From contig NC_058519.1 of NCBI RefSeq assembly GCF_904849725.1, positions 105,636,881-105,700,880 of the forward strand: a DNA stretch of 64,000 nucleotides, written 5' to 3'. The notes under the pieces were generated by a model that made no database searches, was not told where the DNA came from, and worked only from the letters and a program-made list of their open reading frames with translations. This stretch comes from Hordeum vulgare subsp. vulgare (taxonomy: Eukaryota > Streptophyta > Magnoliopsida > Poales > Poaceae). This document shows positions 31,415-43,844 of this stretch, piece after piece (the stretch's first letter is position 1; each line of letters starts with the position of its first letter). The position numbers and the translations under genes are program-made.

Positions 31415-33842
31415 GAGAAATTATCACTCAAAACTTTTATGCTCGGCTTTCTCATGAAGATCGTACCATGCTTGACGCTTCTTATACTGGTTCTTTTATG
31501 AAGAAGGATATTGACCACAAGTGGAATTTATTGGAAAGAATCAAACGTAACTCTGAAGATTGGGAGCTGGAGGAAGGTAAGGAGTCAGGTATGAATTTCC
31601 AGTTTGATTGCGTTAAATATTTTGTTGAGACAAACACTTCTAGAGATTTTAGCGCTAAGTATGGACTTGACTCTGAGATAGTAGCTTCTCTATTTGGATC
31701 TTTTACTTCTCATGTTGATCTTCCCAAAGAGAAGTGGTTTAAGTATCATCCTCCTGTAGAAAGCAACATAGTCAAAACCAATCTAGTTGAGGAGAAAGTC
31801 ATCGCTTTTAGTGATCCTGTTGTTCCTTGTGCCTACGCTGAGAAACCACCATACCCTGCTAGGATAAAGGATTATTCTAAAGCTCCAACTGTGATACGTG
31901 GGGGTTGTATTAGACCACTTGGACCCCCTGAGGAGATTAGAGTTGAACCTAGTCTTGCTATTATCAAAGATCTCTTAGTCGAAGACATAGACGGGCATGT
32001 TATCAAATTCTGTGAGGACTCCGCTAGAATTGCTAAACCTGACGCGAAAGACAAATACAGACCTATTGTTGGCCTGCCCGTTGTTTCTGTCAAGATAGGA
32101 GATCACTGTTACCATGGTTTATGTGATATGGGAGCTAGTGTTAGTGCAATACGCCGTTCCCTATATGATGAAATCAAAGATGAGATTGTACTTGCTGAGT
32201 TAGAACCCATTGATGTCACTATTACGCTAGCTAATAGAGACACTATCTGCCCTCTGGGAATTGTGAGAGACGTAGAAGTCCTGTGTGATAAGACGAAGTA
32301 TCCTACTTATTTCCTCGTCCTTGGTACTGCACAAGATAGCTTTTGTCCCATCATATTCGGTAGACCCTTTCTCAACACTGTCAATGCTCACATTGATTGC
32401 ATTAAGCAGACTGTCACTGTTAGTTCCGAGGGTGTGTCTCATGAATTTAACTTCTCCAAGTTTGGAAGACAACCCCATGAAAAAGAGTCGTCTAGTAGGG
32501 ATGAAATCATTGCTCTTGCCTCTATTGCCGTACCTCCTATGGATCCTTTAGAGCAATATCTGCTTGAGCATGAAAATGATATGCATATGGAGGAAAGAGA
32601 TGAGATAGATAAAATTGTCTTAGAACAATATCCTATTCTCAAGAATAATCTGCGTGTTGAACTGCTTGGGGATCCTCCCCCACCAAAGGGTGATCCTGTG
32701 TTTGAGCTTAAACAGTTGCCTGATACTCTTAAGTATGCCTATCTTGATGAGAAGGAGATCTATCCTGTTATTATTACTGCTCTCCTCTCAGAGCACGAAG
32801 AGAAGAAGTTACTAAAAACTCTAAGGAAGCACCGTGCTTCTATTGGATATACTCTTGATGATCTTAAGGGTATTAGTCCCACTCTATGTCAGCACAAGAT
32901 TAAAACCGATCATGATTCTAAACCAGTTGCTGATCATCAAAGGAGATTAAATCCTAAGATGAAAGAGGTAGTTAGAAAAGAAATATTAAAGCTTCTGGAA
33001 GCAGGAATCATTTATCCTGTTGCTCATAGTGATTGGGTAAGTCCAGTACATTGCGTACCTAAGAAGGGAGGTATCACCGTTGTTCCTAATGATAAGAATG
33101 AATTAATCCCACAAAGGATTATTACTAGCTATAGGATGGTGATAGACTTTCGGGAACTGAACAAGGCAACTAGGAAAGACCATTATCTTTTGCCGTTTAT
33201 CGACCAAATGCTAGAAAGGCTATCCAAACACACACACTTCTGCTTTCTAGACGGTTATTCAGGTTTCTCACAAATACCTGTTGCACAATCTGATCAGGTG
33301 AAAACCACTTTCACCTGCCCCTTCCATACCTTTGCTTATAGACGTATGACTTTTGGCTTATGCAATGCACCTGCCACCTTACAAAGATGTATGATGGCTA
33401 TATTCTCTGACTTTTGTGAAAATATTGTCGAGGTTTTCATGGATGACTTCTCCGCTTACGTGTCTTCCTTTGATGATTGCCTCAACAACCTTGATCGAGT
33501 CTTACAGAGATGCAAAGATACCAACCTCGTCTTGAATTGGGAGAAGTGCCACAAAATCTCTGAAAGAGGCATTGAAGTTGATAAGGCTAAGGTTGATGCA
33601 ATTGAGAATATGCCTTGCCCCACAGATCTCAGAGGTATACGAAGTTTCCTAGGTCATGCTGGTTTCTATAGAAGGTTCATTAAAGACTTCTCTAAGATTT
33701 CCAGGCCTCTTACCAACCTCTTGCAGAAGGATGATCCTTTTGTTTTTGACGAGGATTGTGAGGAAGCTTTCGAAATACTTAAGAAGGCTTTGATAACCGC
33801 ACCTACCGTTCAACCACCTGACTGGAACTTGCCCTTTGAAAT
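31363..33842 (+). pseudogene. pol: A2 gag C-terminus, protease and reverse transcriptase, split by E
   Basis: This is a long open frame of over 800 codons. In order it shows gag (SMLYSCPNHELLREIITQNFYARLSHEDRTMLD), protease with GLCDMGASVSA (Asp at 32125-32127) and FGRPFLNTVNAHIDC, and the pre-RT linker. RT then has VVRKEILKLLEAGIIYPVAHSDWVSPVHCVPKKGG, YRMVIDFRELNKATRKDHY, CFLDGYSGFSQIPV and catalytic VFMDDF (33436-33450). A 33-base in-frame deletion removes eleven residues after NWEKCH compared with A1, within the RT connection region. RT runs into RNase H at DWNLPFEI, where E is inserted. The final codons after 33842 belong to E's LTR. Confidence 0.9.
33838..33842. repeat. Target-site duplication of E, left copy (GAAAT)
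   Basis: GAAAT precedes E's LTR and recurs at 48108-48112. Confidence 0.95.
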
Positions 33843-36800
33843 TGTGGGGACCCCCACTAGCAAGTCGAGTTCCCCGTGCCCAGTGACCCCAAGGATCAAT
33901 GTTCACTGAACACAAATACTGAATAATAGAGTCTTACATCCAAGTACCGAAATTATTACATCAAACGACCAGAAGGTCGGGTTCAAGAGCGAGGCCTAAA
34001 GCCAAATTAAACAGATACATCGAGTAGCGGAAACTCGTAAGGGCTAAGCGGTGCCCATACCATCAAGCCTACACCGACATGCATTATGACTTGGAAGCGT
34101 CCTAGATCGCAGGTTCGTCTCCGACGGTGTACTCGTCGCCAAACTCCGGTCCTTCCATGTCTAGTCAATAATATAACCAGTGGCAAGCCAATGAGTACTT
34201 TGAATGTACTCGCAAAGAGCCCATGCTATGAACATTGATAGTGAAGAATAATAGTAACATGTATCTATGGTGGAATGCAATTTGGTGGAATGATCAGGTA
34301 TATGCAACAAGTTAAAGAACTACTCTTGAAGAATAGGTTATAGATATCAACATATCTGCTAAGGGTTGAACACACCGGGTTCACCCTATATGCCAAGTCA
34401 CCGAACTTGGTCATATCAATTCCTCAAGTAACTCCGGTCATTAACACCAGTCACCGAACTCACTCACACACACACTTTTGGTTTATGCGGAAACGCTGGA
34501 CGTAGTTTAAGCAGCACCATCCAACTGTCCTTGACCGTGGACACGACTATTCGAATAGTTTGACACTCTGCAGAGGTAGTACGCTGGACCCACGAGATCC
34601 GGGAAACTTCCGTGTCATCCGCGACTCGCGGTATATCACATATACCCGAGGTAAGTACCCGATCATCATCTTTCCGCCGACGATACTAGACAAAGAAGTC
34701 CACTCGATTGGTACCTAGCCCACATGTTGTACGTCTTACGAGCACCGACTCTGGACAGTATCAACCATGCGGGGACCAACGGTGTGCCTGGAACTCATAA
34801 TAATGGCATAGTCGTCCTACCTGGCACGACCCCATCACGAGAGTGACGACAATCACTCCCGCCACTAGTAATGTGGCTCTTTGCTAGCACCGACCAGAGT
34901 AATCAACAAAGCCCCGTCCCATAAAGGGGTATCGTGGTCGTACTGGTAAGGTTGGGACGGTCGACACATCATAAATCTAATCCCATTTCCGAAACCATAC
35001 TCATACAAAACACCGGTGCATCACTTCACCAAAAGTGATCACCAACTCATCATCACCCTCGGGCATTAGTGGCACCCGACGGGGTTTTCATAAACTCTTT
35101 GATTTAACTCATCATCATGCTCATGATAATATGCTCTATCTTCACTTGTCAACATGGTATTAACATGACCCTCAAGGGGTATGGTCAAGCTCAATGCAAT
35201 GATCTTACTCTACTAGTCAACATGACAGTAGCATGATCCTCATAGATGGTAGGGTCAAGCTCATCATGCTTGTGCTCCGAGGAGCCATATGTATAACATC
35301 ACTATCATGCAAGTGCTTCGATGAAGCCTTCGGTACCATCACACCAATGATGAACCGGCACTGTGATCACATGCAACGGGAAAAGTACCAACTATATTAG
35401 CATGCAACAATGTTTATGATCAAGTCATGGTCAAAGGGCTGCTTGCCTTGGTCAGCTAGGTATCCGGGGTCTTCGAGGTCTTCCGCTCTGGATCCTCCGT
35501 CACTCGGTAACTCTACCGTCGAGAAAGGAATAAATAAATAATAGCTCACACCAAAACAGATCACAAGGTGCTTTTAAAAATGTTGCAAAGCTTGAATAAA
35601 TTCAGATTATTATTTTGGAAAATGTTTCCTATGGTTTTTATTAGCTAAGCATATTTATTTAAAAGCAAACATGAGCAAACAAATGCTTTTAATATCATTT
35701 TATTATACCAAAACAGATTCTATTTTTGATAAATGTCAAACTCTATAGAATCAATTACTACACATTTTTAGAAAATTGTTGGTGGAGGAATCATATTTTT
35801 CTACTGGCTAAATATTTTTATAAAAATCATTTAAGCTGCAGGTTAAAAATAAAAGAAAAAGGCAAGGGGGGAGACCCAGTCGGCCCAGCCAGCAGACCGG
35901 GTACCAGGCGCGCGCGGGCCAGGTTCAAACCTGACCTGCGGGCCCCTGGGGTCAGTGTCAGCGGCTACGCGCACTGGCTGCCCAGGACATCGACAGGTAG
36001 GCTCCACCTGTCGGCTCCTTCTCCTAACTCCAGCCAGAGAGGTGGAGACGGACGCCGGCGAGGCTACCGTTGCCCTTAGGCCAATCTAGGAGCAGGAATG
36101 GGTCCCTCGTTCCTCCGCCTACTTGCTCGTGGTCGGGACGTCACCGGAGGTGGTCTGGGTCGCCGGCGACGAGGTGATCGTGGCGGAAAGGTTTCGGGTT
36201 GGCGTCGAGCTAGTGGCTAGGGGCATGGATTCGCTCGGGGAAGTTGGGGGAAATGATCCTGGCGTCAAGGGGAGTGCAATGGGAGGTCAGGCGGCGCAGG
36301 AGCCGGCGTGTAGCTGGAGATCGACCGGAGCTCCGAGGCAGAGGGGCCTCGGTCGATCTCGAGCATCGTGGCTCTGCGAGCTCAATTGGGCGGCTAGGGG
36401 GAGTCTAGTGGTTGTGCTAAAGCTGCCTGGGGGCGCTGGGGTGCCCGGGGGACCTATTTATAGGCCAGCGGCGGTGAGCCGACTCGGGCGCGCCGGTGAC
36501 TCACCATGGCGCGCGTGCGAGCACAGTGAGGTGCTGGCCGCGAAACCACGGGTTCGGGACGTGGTTTAGGACCTCGTGGTGCATCGGCCGCATAGGGAAA
36601 GCGAGTGGGGTCGAGCCACAGCGATCGTGCATGCTCGACCGCGTCGGGCGCGCGCGGGCACGCGTCGCCTGAGCTCTTGCGCGAGGAGAGGGGGCCCCTG
36701 ATGGTAGCTTTGCACAGGGTGGGTGTCGGGGGAGCGTTTGGACATTACTGTGGGGTTGGAACTGGCCGGGGCGACGTCCCCTTGCTGGAGGTTCTCTGTA

Positions 36801-38102
36801 GCGCGTCCAGAGCGTGGTTTTGGCATGCCACGACATGCTGGCGCGCTCTGGGCGCTTTGGACGTGTCCTCCATGTCCTGAGTGTTGCTGGGAGTGTGCCT
36901 AGCTGTTGTGTGTTAGTGGGAGCACGAGCTGGTCAAAGGAGGAAGGAACACCAGTGTTGCCAGTACTGGCCTGCGGCTCAAATTGAAGATCTTGTCACTA
37001 GTGCTTGGAGTTGGGGAGGGGCTGGTTGACTGGGTGCTCAGGGTGTTCTAGGGCTCTAACTCACCAAGTTTGGCGCTTTGCCATTTGGTAAAACAGTGGC
37101 TAGGAGGGTTTTTACCTTCCTGTCAGTAGGTGTTCGACAGTGATTTGGGGTGCTTCCACTCCACCACTGGAACTGAAACTTAACAGGTTTGGTCTTGGGG
37201 TAAAAACATGGGGTTTCACCAAATTTGAGCTCCATTGAACAAGTTTAGCTTTGTAAACTTGAGAATGCTTCAAAATGACCAGTACTGTCCTTTACAAAGG
37301 AAGTGTGGCCAAACAGAGTCTCACAAATCCCATCTTTGGTGTGGAGTCCTCATTTGGGGTGTCAAACACCTCTGCAATGTTTCAGCTCCATTGGAGAGAC
37401 TTTGCAATGTAGAGTTGTTCCAACTCTTCTCTGGACAGAGAGGGTTTTGGGCTCATTAGGTGCACTTACCTACCTTGGATCAAGGTGAGATTTTATGTGA
37501 GCACCTAATATGGCTTGGGAGGGCTCCTGTAATTTTATGGGAATTTATTGAGATCATTTCCTTTGGTAACATCTCAAAAAGCTAAATGAGACAGAAATGG
37601 TTTTCAGGGTTGTACTCAAATAATATTAATATAAAATAGGGTTGAAAATCTTATATATGGAAAATATATGTCCTTCTGAGCTTCCACGAATTTACTCAGA
37701 ATTTTCTAAGGCGGGAAAGCAATTTTCCTTGTGGGAATATCATTCCTGGCCTTAGAAACAGACATAAATATAAAATAGGAAAATAATATTTTAAATCACC
37801 AATTAATGTTTTTAATGAATGAAAATAATATCTGGATCAGATCACCAACTTTGGTTGGAAGTGCCACTTGGCTTCATGAGCTAGTAGTGTATCCCAACAT
37901 GATGAAGGTGATCTTGATATAAAGGAAAAAGGGTTTTTGAAGAGAGCAAAATAATAAGTTTTTCATGGGTTTGAGTCATCAAGCAAGCAATCATTCACTC
38001 ATACAAGGGCTGACATTGCACTCACAACATTATCTGAAAAAGTTTTAACAAGCTCTGATTTTTGCAACATAAAATACTTGTGATGAAAAACAGGGTGTGA
38101 CA
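33843..38102 (-). repeat. E 3' LTR
   Basis: It is 4260 bases, matching 43845-48107 throughout. A GC-rich block at about 35870-36900 produces several open frames on both strands. These recur in the other LTR with indels and are not genes. Confidence 0.95.
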
Positions 38103-38118
38103 GACCTATCCCTCTTAC
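38103..38118 (-). other. E polypurine tract
   Basis: The minus strand reads AAGAGGGATAGGTC immediately before the 3' LTR start TGTCACACC. Confidence 0.6.
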
Positions 38119-38145
38119 AAGAATCTCGTCCCCGAGATTCCTAAG

Positions 38146-39243
38146 CTAAGCATTAAATAGCTCAGGAAATTCTGATCGGAGATAGTCTTCAAATTCCCAC
38201 GTGGCTTCTGCTTCGGTATGGTTGCTCCAATGAACCTTGAAAAACTTGATGGTGCGGCTTCTGGTGCAACGTTTGGCTTCATCCAAAATGCGGATCGGTT
38301 TCTCGCGGTAGGTAAGGTCCGGTTGAAGGTCAATAGCTTGATGATCAATGTCCTTGTAAAGATCAGGACGGCTCGGCACTTATAAACACTTCCAGAGCCG
38401 TGACACGTGAAACACGTTGTGCACACCCGAAAGCTCAGGAGGTAGCTCCAACTGGTAAGCTACTTCCCCGCGCCTTGCCGTGATCTTGAAGGGTCCAATG
38501 AACTTGGGAGCTAGCTTCCCCTTGACGTGGAAACGCTTGGTCCCCTTGAGAGGCGTGACTCGCAAGTACACCTGGTCTCTGGGAACAAACTCCACATCTC
38601 TGCGGCGAGGGTCCGCATAGCTCTTCTGCCTTGTCTTAGCTGCCTCCAAGTTCTCTCGGACAAGCTGAACCTTGTCCCCTGCTTCCTGCAGTGCTTCTGG
38701 TCCGAAAACTAGTCCTTCACCGGTTTCGGACCAATTGAGCGGGGTGCGGCACTTCCACCCATATAACGCTTCGAATGGGGCCATCTGAAGACTGGACTGG
38801 TAGCTGTTGTTGTAAGAAAACTCAGCAAATGGCAGGCAATCTTCCCACTTGGCACCATGAGCCAAAACACAGGCGCGGAGCATGTCCACAAGTATCTGGT
38901 TTACCCTCTCGGTCTGTCCGCCCGTTTGCCGGTGGAAAGCCGTACTGAAGGAGAGTTTGGTTCCGAGAGCTTCTTTAAACTTATTCTAGAATCTTGAGGT
39001 GAATTGCGTGCCGCGGTCGGACATGATCTCCTTGGGAACTCCATGGAGACTCACCACTCGATGAATGTATAGACTGGCCAGCTGGCTGCCATCATAGGTG
39101 GTGTTAACGGGGATGAAATGGGCCACCTTGGTCAAATGATCGACTATGACCCAAATGGAGTTATGACCCTTATTCGACCGGGGCAACCCGGTGATGAAGT
39201 CCATGCCGACTTTATCCCACTTCCATTCTGGCACTTGAAGGGT
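38146..39243 (-). pseudogene. pol: E integrase core, GPY/F module and chromodomain (broken)
   Basis: The core contains first Asp in [11 protein letters not shown], second in IMSDRGTQF and Glu in GGQTERVNQ, so the catalytic triad is complete. It is followed by YNNSYQSSLQMAPFEALYGWKCRTP, the GPY/F-like KFIGPFKITARRGEVAYQLELP, and HVSRLWKCL. The end carries a chromodomain-like segment IKFFKVHWSNHTEAEATWEFEDYLRSEFPELF, which in chromoviruses steers insertion toward particular chromatin. TAG at 38986-38988 and a TAA just before 38379 interrupt it. It is one base out of frame with the upstream RNase H because of an indel near 39240. The natural stop is at 38146. Confidence 0.9.
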
Positions 39244-40280
39244 TGCAGCAATCCAGCAGGTCGCTGGTGTTCAGCCTTGACTCGCTGGCATACATCGCAT
39301 TTAGCGACATAGGAGCCAATTTCCCTCTTCATGCCATGCCACCAGAATCGTTCTCGGAGGTCTTGGTACATCTTGGTACCACCTGGATAGATAGAGTACG
39401 GTGTGTCATGAGCCTCTTGCAGGATCAAGTCCTTAAGTTCGGCGTTGTTAGGTATGCATAAACGCTTCCCGTACCACAGTACTCGTTGCTCATCAATCGA
39501 GAATCCTGGGGCTTTGCCTTCTCGCACCTTCCTCTTGAAGCCTTCGATACTCTTGTGTCCCTTCTGGGCTTTCTTGATGTCGTCTGCCAGAGTAGGCTTG
39601 ACTTCGAGGTTGGCCAGGTATCCTGGTTCGACTATCTCAAGCCCGAAGCTCTCCATCTGTTCATACAAGATGGGTAACCTTTCCTTGAGCGTGACGTTCA
39701 AGGAGCCTGCCTTTCGGCTTAAGGCACCGGCTACCACGTTCGCCTTGCCGGGATGATACTGAATGCTGAGGTCGTAATCCTTGATTAACTCAAGCCATCT
39801 CCACAGCCTCATATTCAGCTCCCTTTGAGTGAAGATATATTTCAGACTTTTGTGGTCTGTATATATCTCACATCGCTTTCCCATAAGGTAATGTCGCCAT
39901 GTCTTCAGAGCATGCACTACATCTGCTAGCTCGAGATCATGGGTGGCGTAGTTCTCCTCATGCGGTCGCAGTTGCCGTGACAAGTACGCCACGACCCTGC
40001 CATCTTGCATCAGGACTCCACCGAGCCCGGTTCCAGAGGCATCACAATATATTACGAATTCCTTGTTGATGTCTGGGGTAGCCAATACCGGGGCGGTAGT
40101 TAGGCTCTTCTTCAACTCCTGGAAACTTGCTTCACACACCGGTGTCCACTCGAACTTCCGGCCTTTCTTCAAGAGCTGAGTCATAGGTCGAGCGATGCTG
40201 GAGAAACCTTCTACAAACTTGCGATAGTATCCCGCGAGCCCGAGGAAACTCCTCACATCCTTCACGTCCTTTGGTGATTC
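39235..40280 (-). pseudogene. pol: E RNase H and integrase zinc-binding domain
   Basis: After [19 protein letters not shown] (end of RT) the RNase H shows [15 protein letters not shown], the Glu in [11 protein letters not shown] and the Asp in [11 protein letters not shown]. The fourth acid, expected in the NVVADALSR motif, is Gly here (NVVAGALSR; codon 39726-39728). The integrase zinc finger follows as [48 protein letters not shown], in which the first His pair is partly altered ([10 protein letters not shown], with Y where the second His is expected). A frame break near 39240 separates it from the catalytic core. Confidence 0.9.
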
Positions 40281-41520
40281 CTAGTTGGTCACTGTAGTAA
40301 TCTTGGACTGATCTATGGCCAAACCGCTTGCCGTCAGGGTATGACCCAGAAATCCAACTTCGTTCAGCCAGAACTGACACTTGTTGAATTTGGCATAAAG
40401 CTGGTGCTCTCGAAGCTTTCCCAGAACTAACCTCAGGTGTTGCTCATGCTCCTCTTCGGACTTGGAGAAGATTAATATGTCATCGATGAACACGACGACA
40501 AACTTGTCCAAATATTCCATGAAGACCTTGTTCATGAGGTACATGAAGTAGGCTGGGGCATTTGTCAAACCGAAGGGCATGACAGTGCATTCATATAGAC
40601 TGTATCAGGTCACGAATGCAGTCTTGGGTATATCTTCGGGTCGAATCTTCAACTGGTAATATCCCGATCGAAGATCGATCTTGGAAAATACCCTGGCCCC
40701 GTTTAACTGGTCAAACAGGTCTTCGATCTTGGGGAGCGGGTACTTGTTCTTAATTGTGACTTCATTAAGAGAACAGTAATCGACGCAGAGTCGAATGGTA
40801 CCATCCTTCTTTGAAACAAATAGAATAGGTGATCCCCAAGGTGATGCAGTCGGACAGATGAACCCTTTCCTGAGTTGCTCATCCAGCTGCTTCTTCAGCT
40901 CTGCCAGCTCTTCGAAACCCATCATGTAAGGCTTTTTATATATAGGCCTTGATCCGGGCATGAGCTCGATGATGAACTCGATGTCTCGGTCGGGAGGCAT
41001 TCCGGGTAGCTCGTCAGGAAAGACGTCCGGGTATTCACAGACTACAGACACTTGATCAAGCTCTACCTCGGATAGACTGTTGACTCGAGGCACTTGAGCT
41101 GATACTGGCTCGGAGACAAACTTGACCTTGACCCCTTGGTTGCTTGTCATGGTAATGGCCCTGTTGGCATAGTCCAAAAGACTTTGGTGCTTGGCCAACC
41201 AATCCATGCCGAGGATTACTTCTACACCTTGCGATTTAAGCACAATGAGGCCTGCCAAGAAACTCGTTCCATTGATAACTATCTCGACCCTTCTACACCC
41301 TAGGTTGGTCCTCAATACTGCTCCCGAGGTTTGAATTGCCATCTGTCCACGGAGTAGAGTGGGTTTTAAACCACACTTCTCCGCAAACCTTTGAGTAACA
41401 AAAGAATGTGAGGCACCACAATCAAACAACATTGTTGCTGGAGTTGAGTTGACGAGGAACTTACCCAGAATGCAGTCCGGGTCTTCATGCGCCTCTTCTG
41501 CAGTGATGTGATTGATCCGG
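40281..41520 (-). pseudogene. pol: E protease and reverse transcriptase (broken)
   Basis: Protease has [11 protein letters not shown], the chromovirus style of the active site with Cys in place of Ser after Asp, and later [16 protein letters not shown] shows [81 protein letters not shown], then [22 protein letters not shown] and the catalytic [13 protein letters not shown]. In-frame stops lie near 40602 (TGA) and at 40281-40283 (TAG). All parts up to 40281 share one frame with gag. Confidence 0.92.
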
Positions 41521-42671
41521 CCCCTGCCATTGAACTGCTGGTTGCGGGGGGCCTGGTTCCTTCCTGGTGCACCCTGACCGGGGTTGGGTGCATCGGGACA
41601 CGGTGCGTCGGGCTTCTTGTTGGGGCACTGCCTGGAATAGTGCCCGTTCTGACTACACCCAAAGCAGGTGACCTACCCCGGAGGGTTGGTCTTGACTCCA
41701 CCGTTGTTCGGCGGGTTGACTACTGGCTTGGCTTGCTGTTGAGGCTGATAATTCTGGCGGAACACCGGGTGCTTGTACTACTGCTGCTGAAAGTTGGGTC
41801 TTGCAGGTGCTGACTGCCATGGTCTTGGTCATGCGCTACTGGGTCCTCCACTGCCTATCAGTTTGTGCTTGCGGGTGTTGTCCATCGCACGACGCTTGTC
41901 TTCCAGCATAAGTGCCTTGTTAACCAACTTGCTGAAAGTCTGCCAGTCGCAAACCACCAGCTGGTATTGCAGGGACTACTGTAACCCTTCCATGAAGTGT
42001 TCCACCTTAGCGGCCTCAGTGTTAACATCTTCGGGCGCGTACCTCGACAAGAGGTTAAACTTCTGCAAGTACTCCTTAACAGTTCCACTACCCTGCCTCA
42101 AGGCTCGGAATTCCCGCTTCTTAATGGTCATCAGTCCAGGTGGAATGTGAGCCCTGCGAAATCCTTCCTTGAACATCACCCAAGTGATGACTTGCCCTAT
42201 CCGCATGATCTGAAATCCATCCCACCATGCCCTGGCGGTGCCTCCGAGACAGTGAGAAGCATAAAGGACCTTCTCATGATCGTCGGTGCACTTGATCAGC
42301 GCAAGGAGGTCTTCAATGGTGCGGATCCAGTCATCGGCGTCCAGTGGTCCAGTCGTCTCTGTGAATATGGGGGGCGTAGTCCGCATGAACTCAGAAAGAG
42401 TAGAGCAGCCACCGCCATTCCCATTCCGCGGCGGGTTGTCCACCAGGACTTGAGTCAGCTGCTGAATAGCGGCATTGCTGGCTTGACGCTCCTCCCAAAG
42501 AGCTTGAAGGAACTGAGCCATCGTCGAGTTCTCAGGAGGAGGTGGTGGCGGAAGGTCTCTAGGCTGCTCGTGGTGTCCTCCAGCGTGTGCTTCTCCTTCG
42601 GTTCCCTGCAGCGTCCCTGAGGAGCCGGCGCCGGGGTTGCCGAAGGTGCTGTTGCGGGTTGCGTTCACCAT
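41521..42671 (-). pseudogene. gag: E gag with zinc knuckle (several stops)
   Basis: ATG at 42671 starts MVNATRNSTFGNPGAGSSG, then a proline run, a helical segment TMAQFLQALWEERQASNAAIQQLTQVLV and the capsid domain DADDWIRTIEDLLALIKCTDDHEKVLYASHCLGGTARAWWDGF, KEYLQKFNLLSRYAPEDVNTEAAKVEHFMEGL. The first stop is TAG at 41976-41978, with further in-frame stops near 41830, 41778 and 41674. Beyond them coding continues to the zinc knuckle [14 protein letters not shown] at about 41625-41670, with all four metal ligands present. Several of the stops look like C-to-T decay (for example an Arg-type CGA site turned TGA), expected in methylated DNA. Confidence 0.9.
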
Positions 42672-42943
42672 CCTGTCATAGAAACAGACAAGTCAAAATG
42701 CCACCTTGCTCGGGAATACAAGGATTCGTTCCTAGTAAGAGGGGGTCCAATACGTGCAAGTGCCAAGTTTTCAAAACCAAAGTTTTTGACAAACGGAAAT
42801 TGCATTCATAAAAACTAGGTGATGTAGTCACTTACAGGCTGCCTAAGGCAATAGGTGACTTACATCGTGCACACATACGTAAATTAGAAACGGATACATG
42901 GATACCCTATGCTCGGGGTACTCCTAATTGCCTACGGTAAATC

Positions 42944-43711
42944 CTACGCGGCGGACTGCTCAGTCTCAAAGGCGGATTCAACAGGATCCTCATCTTTGTC
43001 CTCGTCTTCATCAACATCTTCTTCCTTTATAGGAGTGAAAGAAAGAATCCGCACATCACGGCGTCTCTTAGGCGAGGCGGCGAAGATCTCAGTGTACTCT
43101 TCCGCTGTCAGGCGGCGACTCCGAAGAGGGACTGCCTGGATGGATAACACACCACCCCAAGTAGCAACAGCTGTCCTCCCTTCAGGTGCGCCTGCCTTCT
43201 TTACTTTGCGATTCTACATCTTCTCAGTGTGGAGCAGGCCCTTGACTAGGTGCAGCTCTTGGCGAAGCTTGGCTGATTCCTTAGCCAGGAAGTGCGTCAG
43301 GGTGTCCGACGAGAGGCTGAAGTAGGTCTGAAACCTTAATGGCATCCCATCCTCCGGGGCTGGGGTGAGTGTCCAACTCCCATCCACTCCTTCCTTAATG
43401 AAAGGTAGGTGACGAGTGACAGGCTCATTAGCCATCTCAGGGAGGATGCTGCGGAGACGCACGAGCGCCTCTCGTGCGACCGTCTCCACTTCCAACATCA
43501 GCTCTCCCATCTGTGGTCCTTCGAAGAACCAACTAGACGGGGAGTCATTAGCCTTCACTATCACGTCCATGTGATATTCCTTAGTGTCGGCGTTGACTCA
43601 GTGCTCGTGGTAGAGGAAGATGGGCGTGCGACGTACGTGGCACTTCTCGAGACAATCCACCAGGAGTAGTGGAAAGCCGGTCTCCATAAGCGTCTCAGGT
43701 ACGGCAGCCAT
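42944..43711 (-). pseudogene. E pre-gag ORF, about 255 codons with acidic tail, unknown function
   Basis: Between the primer-binding site and gag, on the same strand as gag, one frame runs from an ATG at 43711 to TAA-type stop at 42944-42946. Only two in-frame stops break it (43598-43600 and 43214-43216). It starts MAAVPETLMETGFPLLLVDCLEK, includes MDVIVKANDSPSSWFFEGPQMGELMLEVETVAREALVRLRSILPEMANEPVTRHLPF and HFLAKESAKLRQELHLVKGLLHTEKM (helical), and ends with a basic patch SPKRRRDVRI followed by KEEDVDEDEDKDEDPVESAFETEQ. There is no zinc knuckle, protease or membrane segment. Chromoviruses do not normally need an extra ORF here. The consistent frame across 255 codons argues that it was once translated. 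Confidence 0.65.
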
Positions 43712-43826
43712 CTACAGGGCATAGGAGAGAGGTCAGAAGGTTGTATGTGCAAAAGTTTTGTGCAAGGCTGGCGTTCTAACGTTCTGGGCTAAAGTCCATG
43801 CTATCTAAGGCTTCCTATAGTCAGGA

Positions 43827-43840
43827 TGGCTCTGATACTA
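43827..43840 (-). other. E primer-binding site, initiator-Met type
   Basis: The minus strand reads TAGTATCAGAGCCAT four bases inside the 5' LTR, one base off the usual TGGTATCAGAGCCA. Confidence 0.8.
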
Positions 43841-43844
43841 GTTC

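Noticed and set aside
35726..37488. Several plus- and minus-strand open frames of 60-150 codons in the E LTR
   Set aside because: They lie in a GC-rich block, change frame between the two LTR copies (for example 35726-36079 against 45726-46088), and show no domain.
42587..43669. Plus-strand frames opposite E gag and the pre-gag ORF
   Set aside because: Shadows of the minus-strand coding; amino-acid text has no recognisable domain.
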